A model generated the notes under the pieces. That model was given only the letters and a program-made list of their open reading frames with translations. It made no database searches and had not been told where the DNA came from. Below are positions 38,092 to 47,550 of a DNA stretch of 64,000 bases, piece by piece. Position numbers and translations under genes: made by a program. The DNA comes from Spirochaetota bacterium (GTDB lineage: Bacteria > Spirochaetota > Spirochaetia > SPDA01 > JAJSAL01). Position 1 is the first letter of the stretch; each line of letters begins with the position of its first letter. The stretch lies in contig JAJSAL010000151.1 of NCBI GenBank assembly GCA_024274705.1, positions 19,857 to 83,856 of the forward strand, read 5' to 3'.

Positions 38092-39155
38092 TCCATGGTT
38101 CCCATTTCAAAGGTTTCCATCCTGGTTTTAAAATCCTTTAAAAACCTGGCGGCATACGCGCCGTTGATGATACGGTGGTCCACCGTCAGCGTAACGGTCA
38201 TAACCGGCCGGACAACCGGTTCATTTTCCAGAACCACCGTCGCTTCTCTTATCGATCCGAAGGTCAGGGCAGCTGCCGCACCCGGGGGAATGATGGCATC
38301 GAAGGCGGTAATGCCGTACATGCCGAGGTTGCTCAAAAGAAGGGTAAACCCTTTCAGTTCGTCAGCAGAAACACTCCCCCGGGACACCCCGGCAATACAA
38401 TCTCCCAGGTCGGCATCGATCTCTTTAAGGCTTTTACCCCGGGGATCGGGCAGGACAGGGGTATAGAGATCATCATGTACGGAAACAGCATAGCCGACCC
38501 CCGGGGATGCGGATTCCCTGATTCCTGATTCATCCATCACCCAGTGGAACTTAGGATAACCGGGAAGCACTTCCACGGATATCTTGATAAACAGGGCATC
38601 GAAGCGGATACCCCGCTCCTTTACCTTTTTCGCCCGGGTCATATCGATTTCAGCCGTAAGGTGGATCACCGGGGTCTCCCTGTGGCTCACCGACACCGCC
38701 CTGGCAACGGCGGACTGGTTTTTAGAAAGGAGGACGTCCGCAGGTTTTCTCTGGGGAGATATCCCGCCTCCATGAGCTTCAATGTCGGATACGGTAATGG
38801 TATGGTTAGGTCCCGACCCGTGTACCCGGGACAGGTCGATTCCCATCTCTGTCGCGCGTTTCCGGGCCCGGGGCATGATCCCGGGTGCAGCAGGTTTCCC
38901 TTTTTCGATCTCTTCCCCGGAAGCTCCGATGTACCCAAGGATATCTCCGGGTGTTATCACATCTCCTTCCTGTACAATTCGGGCGATCAGGTACCCCCCG
39001 GTGTGGGCTTCGATCTCCAATACTCCTTTTTGGGCCTCTATTTCCGCTACAAGCTCCCCGGCACGGACAGGTTCCCCTTCCTTCTTGTGCCAGTGTACAA
39101 GGGTAATCTCGTCCCCCAGTTCACCTGATCCGGGAACTATGATCTGTTCCGCCAT
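38076..39155 (-). CDS. Dihydrolipoamide acyltransferase E2 (second copy)
   Basis: Lipoyl domain with EIEAQKGVLEIEA; one PSBD; catalytic VDHRIINGAYAARFL. Confidence 0.87.
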   Translation of the reverse strand: MAEQIIVPGSGELGDEITLVHWHKKEGEPVRAGELVAEIEAQKGVLEIEAHTGGYLIARIVQEGDVITPGDILGYIGASGEEIEKGKPAAPGIMPRARKRATEMGIDLSRVHGSGPNHTITVSDIEAHGGGISPQRKPADVLLSKNQSAVARAVSVSHRETPVIHLTAEIDMTRAKKVKERGIRFDALFIKISVEVLPGYPKFHWVMDESGIRESASPGVGYAVSVHDDLYTPVLPDPRGKSLKEIDADLGDCIAGVSRGSVSADELKGFTLLLSNLGMYGITAFDAIIPPGAAAALTFGSIREATVVLENEPVVRPVMTVTLTVDHRIINGAYAARFLKDFKTRMETFEMGTMEWAER

Positions 39156-39159
39156 TGTT

Positions 39160-40032
39160 TCAATTTCTCCTTTTTGTCTGTTTCCGGCGCAGCAGATTGT
39201 CCGTAAGGATGCTGATGCCCTTAAGGTCGTATAACGGCGTCCGGTACCTGGCTGTTAAAAGGTACAGGGCATCGATAATACACAGCAGGGCCACCCTGCC
39301 GGACAGGGCAGCTACTCTCACCGCTGTTTCCGGAAAAGATGTATAGAAATTATACCTGCATACCCGGGACAGGGGTGCTCCGGGATAGTTGGAAATACCC
39401 ACCGTGAGGGCACCCTGCTCCCGGGCCATGCGCGCGGATTCAACGGTGAGGATGGTCTCACCGGAATGCGAAAGGGCTATGACCCCGGTATTTACATCAG
39501 CAGCGGCAGCGTTAAAGATCATCTCTGCAGGATCTGTGTATGCAGCCGCCTGGAACCCCAGGAACCTGAACCGCATCGCCGCATCTCCCGCGAGGAAGCC
39601 TGAACTGCCGACCCCGAAAAAAACGATCCTGCTCTTTTCCGTGAGCTTCCTGACGCATTCCACCACCTCATCGGGATCGAGAAGGGCCAGGGAGTCCTTA
39701 AGGCTCTGCCGGTTTCCCTGGAACGTTTTTCTAAGAACGTCCCGGTCCGTGTCGTCCGGGCCTATTCCCTGGAAAAGCGCATCCTCTTCCGCCGAACCGG
39801 TCCGGGCAAGATCCACCTTAAATGCCCTTAAACCAGGGTACCCCAGCTTTTTCACGAACCTGCTGACCGTTGCAACACTACTGCCGCTGTTTTCCGCAAT
39901 CTGTTCCACCGTCAGCAGGGGTACCTGGCCGGCATGAGCCGAGATATAACCGGCAACCCGTTTTTCCGCTTTCGGCATACGGTGATGCATACCTTCAATT
40001 CTCGCCAGTATGGTGTTCACAGAAATCTCCAT
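39160..40032 (-). CDS. RpiR-family transcriptional regulator
   Basis: HTH NSGSSVATVSRFVKKLGYPGLRAFKVDL and SIS domain. Confidence 0.9.
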   Translation of the reverse strand: MEISVNTILARIEGMHHRMPKAEKRVAGYISAHAGQVPLLTVEQIAENSGSSVATVSRFVKKLGYPGLRAFKVDLARTGSAEEDALFQGIGPDDTDRDVLRKTFQGNRQSLKDSLALLDPDEVVECVRKLTEKSRIVFFGVGSSGFLAGDAAMRFRFLGFQAAAYTDPAEMIFNAAAADVNTGVIALSHSGETILTVESARMAREQGALTVGISNYPGAPLSRVCRYNFYTSFPETAVRVAALSGRVALLCIIDALYLLTARYRTPLYDLKGISILTDNLLRRKQTKRRN

Positions 40033-40046
40033 GTAAATATATTACA
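40032..40046 (-). promoter_or_regulatory. Candidate RpiR operator 1 (palindrome)
   Basis: tgtaaatatattaca; ATGTAA/TTACAT exact inverted arms. Confidence 0.5.
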
Positions 40047-40064
40047 TTCTAAAACAGTATAATA

Positions 40065-40079
40065 TGTAACTATATTTCA
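40065..40079 (-). promoter_or_regulatory. Candidate RpiR operator 2
   Basis: tgtaactatatttca, 33 bp from operator 1. Confidence 0.45.
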
Positions 40080-40271
40080 TTTGTCAACAGGGAGGGGGGA
40101 AAACCAGGATCATTTGAAATTCCACCCCAAGTGCTACATTATGGGAACATCAAACATATTAAGGAGATAAGAAAGTATTATGGGAAAGTTGAAAACCCGG
40201 GGCGGGATCGCATAAAGGAACCGCTCCCGCAGTTATCGCGCCGGGAGGTGCAGGGCTTCGGCTCTGCACCT

Positions 40272-41260
40272 TTATGTACCCCCCAAAAGGGCTTCGCGGA
40301 TCATCCTCGATGCAGCCATGGTGTTCCCTTCGGTAATGATCCCTTTGATCCGTTCCCTGCCCATGGTTTCCAGCAGGTTGTGGAGGCCCTGGATCCAGCC
40401 GATGCTTTCGGAGGCTGCTTCCAGGCCGTCCTCGCGGTAAGGGAAAATATCCAGGGCGTACCATCCGTCATAACCGATCCGGTCCAGCCAGTACAGGGTT
40501 TCCAGTAGTTCGATGGTATGCACGGACCCGGCGGTCATATCATCGTCCCAGTGCCGCCAGTTGTCGTTGAAGTGCATGTATTTAAGCTTATCCCCGAAAT
40601 AATGGAGGAGAGCCAGTGATTCCGCAGGATGTTCGTAGGCTTCCAGGACGTGACCAATATCGACCATGGCACCTACATTCGGTTTATTCACTTTTTCGAT
40701 CAGGAGGAGGGTCTTTCCCACGGTACTGACGGTACAGTGGGTGCGGGGTTCTTTGGGTTTGTATTCGATAACAAGGTCTACCCCGGGAAGATGTTCCGCA
40801 CATTCGATGGTCCCGTCGATGATGCGGTCCCACTGAAGGGGATAATCAGCGGCAAAAGGGTAGTCGTATCCGTCCTGTCCGAACCATAAGTCCACAACGG
40901 TACAGTCCAGCTCTTTTGCCCAGTCCATCGAGTTTTTCACGGTCTCCACCGCATCTTTCCTGACCGCCGGATCATTCGAAGAAAAGGAACCTTCCCCCAC
41001 TTAGCGGATGCCCAGATATCCGGAGTAACACACGTCACCTTTAAGCCGGCATCCCGGACCTGTGAGCGGATCGCCGTTAGATTATCATCATTCACATGCC
41101 ATTTGCCCACCAGTTCCACGCCGGACAAACCGGGAATACCGGCTGCAGCCTGTATAAGCTCTTCCGTCGAACGACGGGGTCCGTATCCGTCCAGCACATA
41201 CCTGTCCGCACAGCCGTTAAAGGTGTTGATATTCGCAGAAAATTTCAGTTTATACTCCAT
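40272..41260 (-). pseudogene. Sugar phosphate isomerase/epimerase TIM barrel split by a frameshift
   Basis: ORFs 40937..41260 and 40272..41000 join as ...PDIWASAKWG|EGSFSSNDPAVRKDAVE... at the C5 run 40994-40998; paralogue of 23855..24820. Confidence 0.8.
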
Positions 41261-41354
41261 ACATTCCTCCTAAACGTTTCCAGTCTTCCAGACATACACA
41301 ATAGAGGGGAACATACTTTTCAGGAAGATCGATAATCCTGAAGCTGTTCACCGG

Positions 41355-41792
41355 TCAGTCCCGGGTCCTGATATCAGGGGAAAGGAATACCTTTGTCTTC
41401 ATGGAGTTCGTAATCAGGCACGCCTGTTCTGCTTTTTCGATGATCCTCCCCGCCCTTTCCGCGGCGTGGTCGTCAGGAACCACTATCTCCGGTTTCAGCT
41501 GGATCTCGGAAACCATAAATCTTTTCTCAACCCTTTCCAGTTTCCCTGTCCCCTCACAGGCGTAAGAGAGGAACTCCAGCTTCGAGTTCTCAGCGATTGC
41601 AAGAAATGTGGTCATGAGACATGCGTTGGCGGCCGCAACATACAGGTGCTCCGGGGACCAGATATTAGGTACGCCCCCGGGGAACTCCGGCGGTGTCGCG
41701 ACTTCGATCTTCGGAAGCGTGGGTTCCGAAAGGTCCCCGGTCTTCCCTTCGTTCCAGGTGACATTGGTCGAATAATAATGAACTTCTTCCAT
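41355..41792 (-). CDS. OsmC-family protein
   Basis: NIWSPEHLYVAAANACLMTTFLAIAENSKLEFLSY...AEQACLITNSMKTKV. Confidence 0.83.
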   Translation of the reverse strand: MEEVHYYSTNVTWNEGKTGDLSEPTLPKIEVATPPEFPGGVPNIWSPEHLYVAAANACLMTTFLAIAENSKLEFLSYACEGTGKLERVEKRFMVSEIQLKPEIVVPDDHAAERAGRIIEKAEQACLITNSMKTKVFLSPDIRTRD

Positions 41793-41893
41793 ACATTCTC
41801 CTTTAAAAAAATGATGGCACATTATAAGGCCTGTGTCAAAAGCAATACGTCCGTCTTGCTTTATCTGGTAAACCTTTGTATCTTCCTTCACAT

Positions 41894-42619
41894 ATGAAAT
41901 ATAAAATCGATCTCCATTGCCACTCAATCGCTTCCGGTCACGCATACAGTACCATTGCGGAGATTGCAAGGGCAGCTTCGAAAAAAGGCCTTCAGATGAT
42001 AGGCATTACCGATCACGGGCCGGCCCTGCCCGGCGGAACCCATGATTTCTTTTTTTCAAATCTGAAAGTACTGCCTGAGACCATGTACGCTATCCGGATA
42101 CTCAGGGGTGTGGAGGCAAACATCATGGATTTCAGCGGGTCCCTGGACTTAGGCGAGAACCGTCTTGAAGTTCTCGACATCGTTCTTGCGGGATTTCACA
42201 ATCCCTGTATCCAGGCAGGGTCGGAAAAGGAAAATACCAGGGGAATGGTCGGTGCTATTAAAAACCGGTTCGTAGACATCATCGTGCATCCCGGGAACCC
42301 TGCATTCCCTATCGACTTCCACCAGGTTTTAGATGCGGCAAAGGATTACGATAAACTGATAGAAATCAATAACAGCTCTTTCGGCGTAAGCAGGAAGGGG
42401 AGCGAAGAAAACTGTATGAGAATCGCCGAACTCTGCCTGGAGCACGGTGTTAACGTGGCCGTGGGAAGCGACAGCCATATAGCAAAGGATGTAGGAGAGT
42501 TCGGCAAGGTGCACGAAATCTTTAAAAAGATCGGTATGCCGGAAGAGATCATTATGAACCTTTCCGTTTCGCGGTTTACTGCATTTCTTAAAAGCCGGGG
42601 AAAATCCCGGTTCGTCTGA
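41894..42619 (+). CDS. PHP-domain metal-dependent phosphatase
   Basis: KIDLHCHSIASGHAYSTIAEIARAASKKGLQMIGITDHGP. Confidence 0.88.
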   Translation: MKYKIDLHCHSIASGHAYSTIAEIARAASKKGLQMIGITDHGPALPGGTHDFFFSNLKVLPETMYAIRILRGVEANIMDFSGSLDLGENRLEVLDIVLAGFHNPCIQAGSEKENTRGMVGAIKNRFVDIIVHPGNPAFPIDFHQVLDAAKDYDKLIEINNSSFGVSRKGSEENCMRIAELCLEHGVNVAVGSDSHIAKDVGEFGKVHEIFKKIGMPEEIIMNLSVSRFTAFLKSRGKSRFV

Positions 42620-42626
42620 GACCTCA

Positions 42627-42880
42627 TCAGGATAAAAACGCATCCTTCAGCCTTTGAATACGGGCATCATCCATCAAACTCAAAGGGCCGAGCCCTTTCG
42701 CCGAAATAATGGAATCAGCAATAAAATCGGTAATCTCCAGGCGGTCGAAACAGCTCAGGATGTCATTTCCGGATACGATAACACTATCATTTTCTATCAT
42801 TGCAACAGGTGAATTCCCGGAAATCACATCCGCTCCATGATGATGATATCTGTAGGATGGAGTAACACTTCGTTGATCAT
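42627..42880 (-). pseudogene. Class II aldolase remnant with internal deletion
   Basis: N-terminal MINEVLLHPTDIIIMER from ATG 42880 (ATGA overlap with upstream gene), then out-of-frame C-terminal GNSPVAMIENDSVIVSGNDILSCFDRLEITDFIADSII. Confidence 0.6.
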
Positions 42881-43806
42881 GAAAGGGTATACCCGCCGGA
42901 AAACACAGCCCTTAAGGCCTGTATCGACGTAGTCAGTTCTTTTTCAAGCAGGTAATCCGAATACTCCCTTCCCATCTTCGGTCCCCCGGTTTCGTAATAT
43001 CCCACCAGGTGGTCTACCGGAAACATCCGGCTGTTCTGCTCGATGAGTGACCTCACTGTTCCAAGGTCCACTATGCCAAGCTGCCGTTCCCCCTCTGAAA
43101 ATCCAAACGTGGAGCTGAACATCCTGTCGGTATTCTTGAAGTGAAACTCAGCCGTCCAGGGAATCTGATGCTCGAAGAGATCCATGTTGGTATGGATGAT
43201 GCGGCCCTTTTGATCTGCATATCCGTGGGAAATATCACCGCACACATATACAGGAACCGTGGTATCCGGGTGATCCTGGTGATACCCGGAGAGTGTACCC
43301 AGCATATAATCCAATTCTTCCGGCAGGGTGGGAGGCTCCGCCAGGGAAGACATGGGTTCCATGGTAAGCCCTTTTAATCCCTTCTCTTTGGCCAGTTCCA
43401 TGAGCTCTTTCATGTGTTTCAGGTAACAGGCGATACCCGTCCCTTTTGTTTCCATCCGGTCCCTGGGAACCGTACCGGGGTTGGAACCGATATAGTCGGC
43501 ACCGAGAAGTGATGCAGCATGGATGTACTGTTCGTAGTTTTTCCGGGCGGCCCGTTCCATGTAGGAATTCCCGGAAAAAAATCCTCCCAATTCCCTGTGT
43601 GTAGTAAAGCAACTTTTAATCCGGACCCCGCACTTCTCTGCATCGTCCTTAAGATCAAAAAAAAACCCGTCTTCCATAGAGTAAACCTCGAAAAAACTCC
43701 CGATTTGCACGTACCGCACATCGATACGATCCATCAACCGGAACAGCCACCTGTGGGAATACCTGTATTCGATGGGATCACTCTTGATGCCAAGACTGAA
43801 TTCCAC
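42877..43806 (-). CDS. Xylose isomerase-like TIM-barrel protein
   Basis: 309 aa; AASLLGADYIGSNPGTVPRD...KGLTMEPMSS...VCGDISHGYA. Confidence 0.7.
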   Translation of the reverse strand: MEFSLGIKSDPIEYRYSHRWLFRLMDRIDVRYVQIGSFFEVYSMEDGFFFDLKDDAEKCGVRIKSCFTTHRELGGFFSGNSYMERAARKNYEQYIHAASLLGADYIGSNPGTVPRDRMETKGTGIACYLKHMKELMELAKEKGLKGLTMEPMSSLAEPPTLPEELDYMLGTLSGYHQDHPDTTVPVYVCGDISHGYADQKGRIIHTNMDLFEHQIPWTAEFHFKNTDRMFSSTFGFSEGERQLGIVDLGTVRSLIEQNSRMFPVDHLVGYYETGGPKMGREYSDYLLEKELTTSIQALRAVFSGGYTLS

Positions 43807-43810
43807 CTGC

Positions 43811-44851
43811 TTAACCCACCCGGAACACTACACGGCTGATGGTTTCCGTTTTCTCCACCATTCTGCGAAACATGTCCACTCCTTCCGAAAGATAGGGCGT
43901 GTGGCTGATGAGGGAACCGACATCCATCCCCCGGTCCATATAATCCAGCACCGCTGTCCACTCATTATGTCCCGACGGCGCGAACCTGGAGTTCCAGGTA
44001 CCGAAAATCCGGATCTCCTTACGGAGAATATGGGAAAAATCCTTCTCGCCGATCCGGAACTCCCCTTCGATGTTTCCTAAAAAGACGACTTCCCCGAACC
44101 GGGCTGCCGACTGCACAGCCTGCAGAAAGGTCTTCGGCAGGCCTACTGCCTCGACTACGCAATCCGCACCGTTCCCCGACGTGAAACCGGAGATTGTCCC
44201 CACCGGATCCGCATCTCCTGCATCGATCGGTATAAATCCCATCTGCTCTGCCAGGTCCAGCTTTTCCCTGTCGATATCAACAATCATGATTTTCCCGGCT
44301 CCCCTGATGCGGAGCCACTGGGCAACCATATTGCCGATTGCACCGGCGCCGAACACCGCAGCAGACGCACCCGGCTTGAAGGAAAACTTGTTCGCTCCGT
44401 GGAGAGCAACAGCGCAGGGTTCTGTCAGAGCCGCGTGGAGAATATCCACATGATCCGGCAGGAGTACCAGGTTTTCCTCCGGGGCGTAGACATACTCCGC
44501 GAATGCACCGTCCCGGCGGGAACCGAGATAATCGTAGTCCAGGCACTGGGCATAGTCTCCGGTCTGGCAGGGTACACAGGTATGGCACGGGATGAGAGGG
44601 AAGACGGTAACCCGGTCACCTTTTTTAAAGGCACTCCCGGAACAGGGATCCTCCACTAATCCTGAAAATTCATGCCCCATAATAAGGGGATGATGATACG
44701 CTCCTCCACCGAACCCCCGGTGGATATCAGACCCGCATATGCCTGAAGCTGCGACTTTTACCAATATCCACCTGTCGCCCGGACATTCCGGCAGGGGTGT
44801 ATCCTTGTATGTCAACCTTCCATTTTCTTCGAGTACAAGAACGTTCATCAT
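43811..44851 (-). CDS. Zn-dependent alcohol/sorbitol dehydrogenase (MDR)
   Basis: ASGICGSDIHRGFGG..HPLIMGHEFSGLV; GAGAIGNMVAQWLRIRGAGKIMIVDID. Confidence 0.88.
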   Translation of the reverse strand: MMNVLVLEENGRLTYKDTPLPECPGDRWILVKVAASGICGSDIHRGFGGGAYHHPLIMGHEFSGLVEDPCSGSAFKKGDRVTVFPLIPCHTCVPCQTGDYAQCLDYDYLGSRRDGAFAEYVYAPEENLVLLPDHVDILHAALTEPCAVALHGANKFSFKPGASAAVFGAGAIGNMVAQWLRIRGAGKIMIVDIDREKLDLAEQMGFIPIDAGDADPVGTISGFTSGNGADCVVEAVGLPKTFLQAVQSAARFGEVVFLGNIEGEFRIGEKDFSHILRKEIRIFGTWNSRFAPSGHNEWTAVLDYMDRGMDVGSLISHTPYLSEGVDMFRRMVEKTETISRVVFRVG

Positions 44852-44891
44852 CACCTTCCCGGGAACCATAATAAGATTAATATATATCTTT

Positions 44892-44941
44892 TTCAAGCAT
44901 TATTTAGATTAGTTGACATGTTTTGACTATTTTTGCTTGAA
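44892..44941. promoter_or_regulatory. Inverted repeat TTCAAGCA-N34-TGCTTGAA in a divergent promoter
   Basis: Exact 8-bp arms at 44892-44899 and 44934-44941 between divergent dehydrogenase genes. Confidence 0.4.
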
Positions 44942-44995
44942 TGTTACGTTGATTAAGGATACTATGAGTACACTGAAGGTCGGAGGTCTTACCCC

Positions 44996-46039
44996 ATGAA
45001 AGCAGCTGTCTTAGAGCAATACGATAAACTTATCGTAAAAGACGTTCCCCTGCCGGGGTGCGGGGACAATGATGCTATAGTTAAAGTAAAAGCCTGCGCC
45101 GTGTGCGGATCGGACATACGGATCTATCACTACGGCAACGACCGGGTAAAACTCCCGGCGGTAATGGGGCATGAAATTGCCGGCGAGGTAGTGGAAGCCG
45201 GGAAAAACGTAACCAGGGTCAAAACAGGGGACCGTGTTGCCGTCGGGGCGGATGTACCCTGCGGCGTGTGCTACTGGTGTACTAACGGTATGGGTACCAA
45301 CTGCGCTATCAACTACGCCATCGGGTACCAGTTTCCGGGAGGATTCCAGGAATACATGGTGTTAAACGAAACCACTTTGAACTACGGCCCTGTCACCTAC
45401 ATACCTGATTCCATGAGTTATGACGAGGCTGCCATAGCAGAACCGTTAGCCTGCGCCGTCAATGGACTGGAACTGGCCCGGTTTTCCATCGGTAAGAGCA
45501 TGTGCATCATCGGCCTGGGTCCCATCGGGTGTATGATGCTGGAACTTTCCAGGGTATACGGCGCCTCCCTGGTGTTTGCGGCCCAGCGGTCGAAAAAAAG
45601 GCTGGAGATGGCCAAATCCTTTCTTCCGGATGCACGGTTCATCTCCACCGAAGAGGAAGACCTGGTACAGATCGTCATGGATGAGACCGGAGGAGAGGGG
45701 GTGGACCTGGCGATCACCACCGCCGGTTCGGTCAAAGCCCACGCAGACGCTATAGCCATGGTGCGCCACCGGGGATTTGTAAACCTTTTCGGCGGGCTTA
45801 AGAACCAGCCCGCACTTGAACTGGATTCGAATCTGATTCATTATAAAGAGTGCTTCGTCATGGGAAGTCACGGGTCGCTGCCGAGGCATCACAAAATCGC
45901 GGTAGACTCGATACACAAGGGATATATCCACGCAAAGAAATACATATCCAAAATCTTTCCCCTTTCAGACATACAGGCGGCCTTCGACTATCACGAATCC
46001 CGCCAGGGATTTAAAGTGATCGTCCGGCCGTCTACGTAA
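44996..46039 (+). CDS. Zn-dependent alcohol dehydrogenase (MDR)
   Basis: ACAVCGSDIRIYHYGNDRVKLPAVMGHEIAGEVVEAG. Confidence 0.9.
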   Translation: MKAAVLEQYDKLIVKDVPLPGCGDNDAIVKVKACAVCGSDIRIYHYGNDRVKLPAVMGHEIAGEVVEAGKNVTRVKTGDRVAVGADVPCGVCYWCTNGMGTNCAINYAIGYQFPGGFQEYMVLNETTLNYGPVTYIPDSMSYDEAAIAEPLACAVNGLELARFSIGKSMCIIGLGPIGCMMLELSRVYGASLVFAAQRSKKRLEMAKSFLPDARFISTEEEDLVQIVMDETGGEGVDLAITTAGSVKAHADAIAMVRHRGFVNLFGGLKNQPALELDSNLIHYKECFVMGSHGSLPRHHKIAVDSIHKGYIHAKKYISKIFPLSDIQAAFDYHESRQGFKVIVRPST

Positions 46040-46054
46040 AAGAGGAGGGGGGAA

Positions 46055-46744
46055 ATGACGAGAACCGGTAAGGGACAATCCATCCGCATATCCCCTTCCA
46101 TGATGTGTACAGATTTTCTCCACCTGGAGGATGAGCTTACACTCTTCGATGAAACCGGGATCGACTATCTCCACATCGATATCATGGACGGCCATTATGT
46201 GCCCAACTTCACCCTGGGTCCCGGGTTCTGCAAAGTGCTGGCGGAACACTCTTCCATACCTATGGACATCCACCTGATGATCGAGAACGTGGATGCCTAC
46301 GTGCCGGTGTTTGCCGGTTTTCCGGACTGCGTCGTTACTTTTCACCCGGAAGTGTGCTATCACCCGTTGAGGACCGTCTCTTTCATCAGGGACCAGGGAG
46401 CCCGCGCCGGCATTGCGGTGGATCCTGCAACACCCCTGGAGTCGGTTAAGCACCTTTTTCCCGATATCGAGTTCATCTGCATGATGACCGTTAATCCAGG
46501 TTATTCCGGCGGCAGGCTGGTTCCCCAAGCCATTGAAAAGATCCGGGAATTTGCAGAGTGCTTTAAAAAGAGCGGGTACGATATCGAAATCGAAGTGGAC
46601 GGCAACGTGAGCTGGGAGAACATCCCGAACATGATAGCAGCAGGCGCTGAGACCCTGGTGGTAGGAACCTCTTCGATGTTCGAGAAAGGGATAAATCGTA
46701 AGCAGAATATTCAGCGCCTTAAGGCCCTCATAGAGGAGTGCTGA
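46055..46744 (+). CDS. Ribulose-phosphate 3-epimerase family
   Basis: IRISPSMMCTDFLHLEDEL...YLHIDIMDGHYVPNFTLG...MTVNPGYSGG. Confidence 0.9.
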   Translation: MTRTGKGQSIRISPSMMCTDFLHLEDELTLFDETGIDYLHIDIMDGHYVPNFTLGPGFCKVLAEHSSIPMDIHLMIENVDAYVPVFAGFPDCVVTFHPEVCYHPLRTVSFIRDQGARAGIAVDPATPLESVKHLFPDIEFICMMTVNPGYSGGRLVPQAIEKIREFAECFKKSGYDIEIEVDGNVSWENIPNMIAAGAETLVVGTSSMFEKGINRKQNIQRLKALIEEC

Positions 46745-47543
46745 CGGTTACCTTACAAACGGAGTTTACCGTGCTTGACAGGGAACGACAGGAAACTATC
46801 CTGCGCCTGGTAAAACAAAACACCTTCGTATCTATCCACGACATCGTGGAGCTGGCAAACGTTTCCGAAGCTACCGTGAGAAGGGACCTGGCCCGGCTTG
46901 AAGCATCGGGATACATCCGGCGGGTACGGGGGGGGGCCGAAGCGACAGATGAGCTGAAAAGCCGGGACCCGGTATACCATGAACTTCCTTTTGAATACAG
47001 AAAAGGAATCATGCATGAAAAAAACGCCTTATCGCAAAGCAAGCCGCTTCGATGTGCTTAAGAGGGGAGACCATCATTATCGACGGCGGCTCCACCACCT
47101 ACCGGATGGTGGAATTTCTGACCCCCTTGAAACTCAAGATTATTACCAATTCCTTTGCCATTGCAGAGTACCTCGTAAAGCACAGCGAAAACTCGGTATA
47201 CCTCCCGGGGGGCATCATTTTTCCGGAATCCCAGCTCATCCTGGACCCCTTCGACGAAGACATGTACCGGAACTTCCGCGCTTCAAAAGTGTTCATGGGC
47301 GTGGGAGGTATCGGAACCCAGGGGGTGACCAACAAGGCGATCAACCTGATCCGGGTAGAACGCCTTATGATCGATCAGGCGGATAAGCTCATCATCCTGG
47401 CGGACAGCAGCAAGTTCGAGACTGCAGGAGACCTCCTCCTCTGCGGTTTCGATCGAATCGCCGTCATCATCACCGACAGCGGAATTCCCGAGGAAGCGAA
47501 GGGTTTGCTGAAAGCCCATGATGTGGAAGTCGTAATCGTATAA
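46738..47543 (+). pseudogene. DeoR-family regulator split by a 1-nt frameshift
   Basis: HTH half ends HEKNALSQSKPLRCA*; the sensor half resumes in another frame as (I)AKQAASMCLRGETIIIDGGSTTYRM; shift near 47028-47033. Confidence 0.75.
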
Positions 47544-47550
47544 AGTAAAA

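Noticed and set aside
40201-40240. Ribosomal protein L35 start (MGKLKTRGGIA resembles MPKLKTRRGAA)
   Set aside because: Only 11 codons before a stop, and no continuing similarity in any frame
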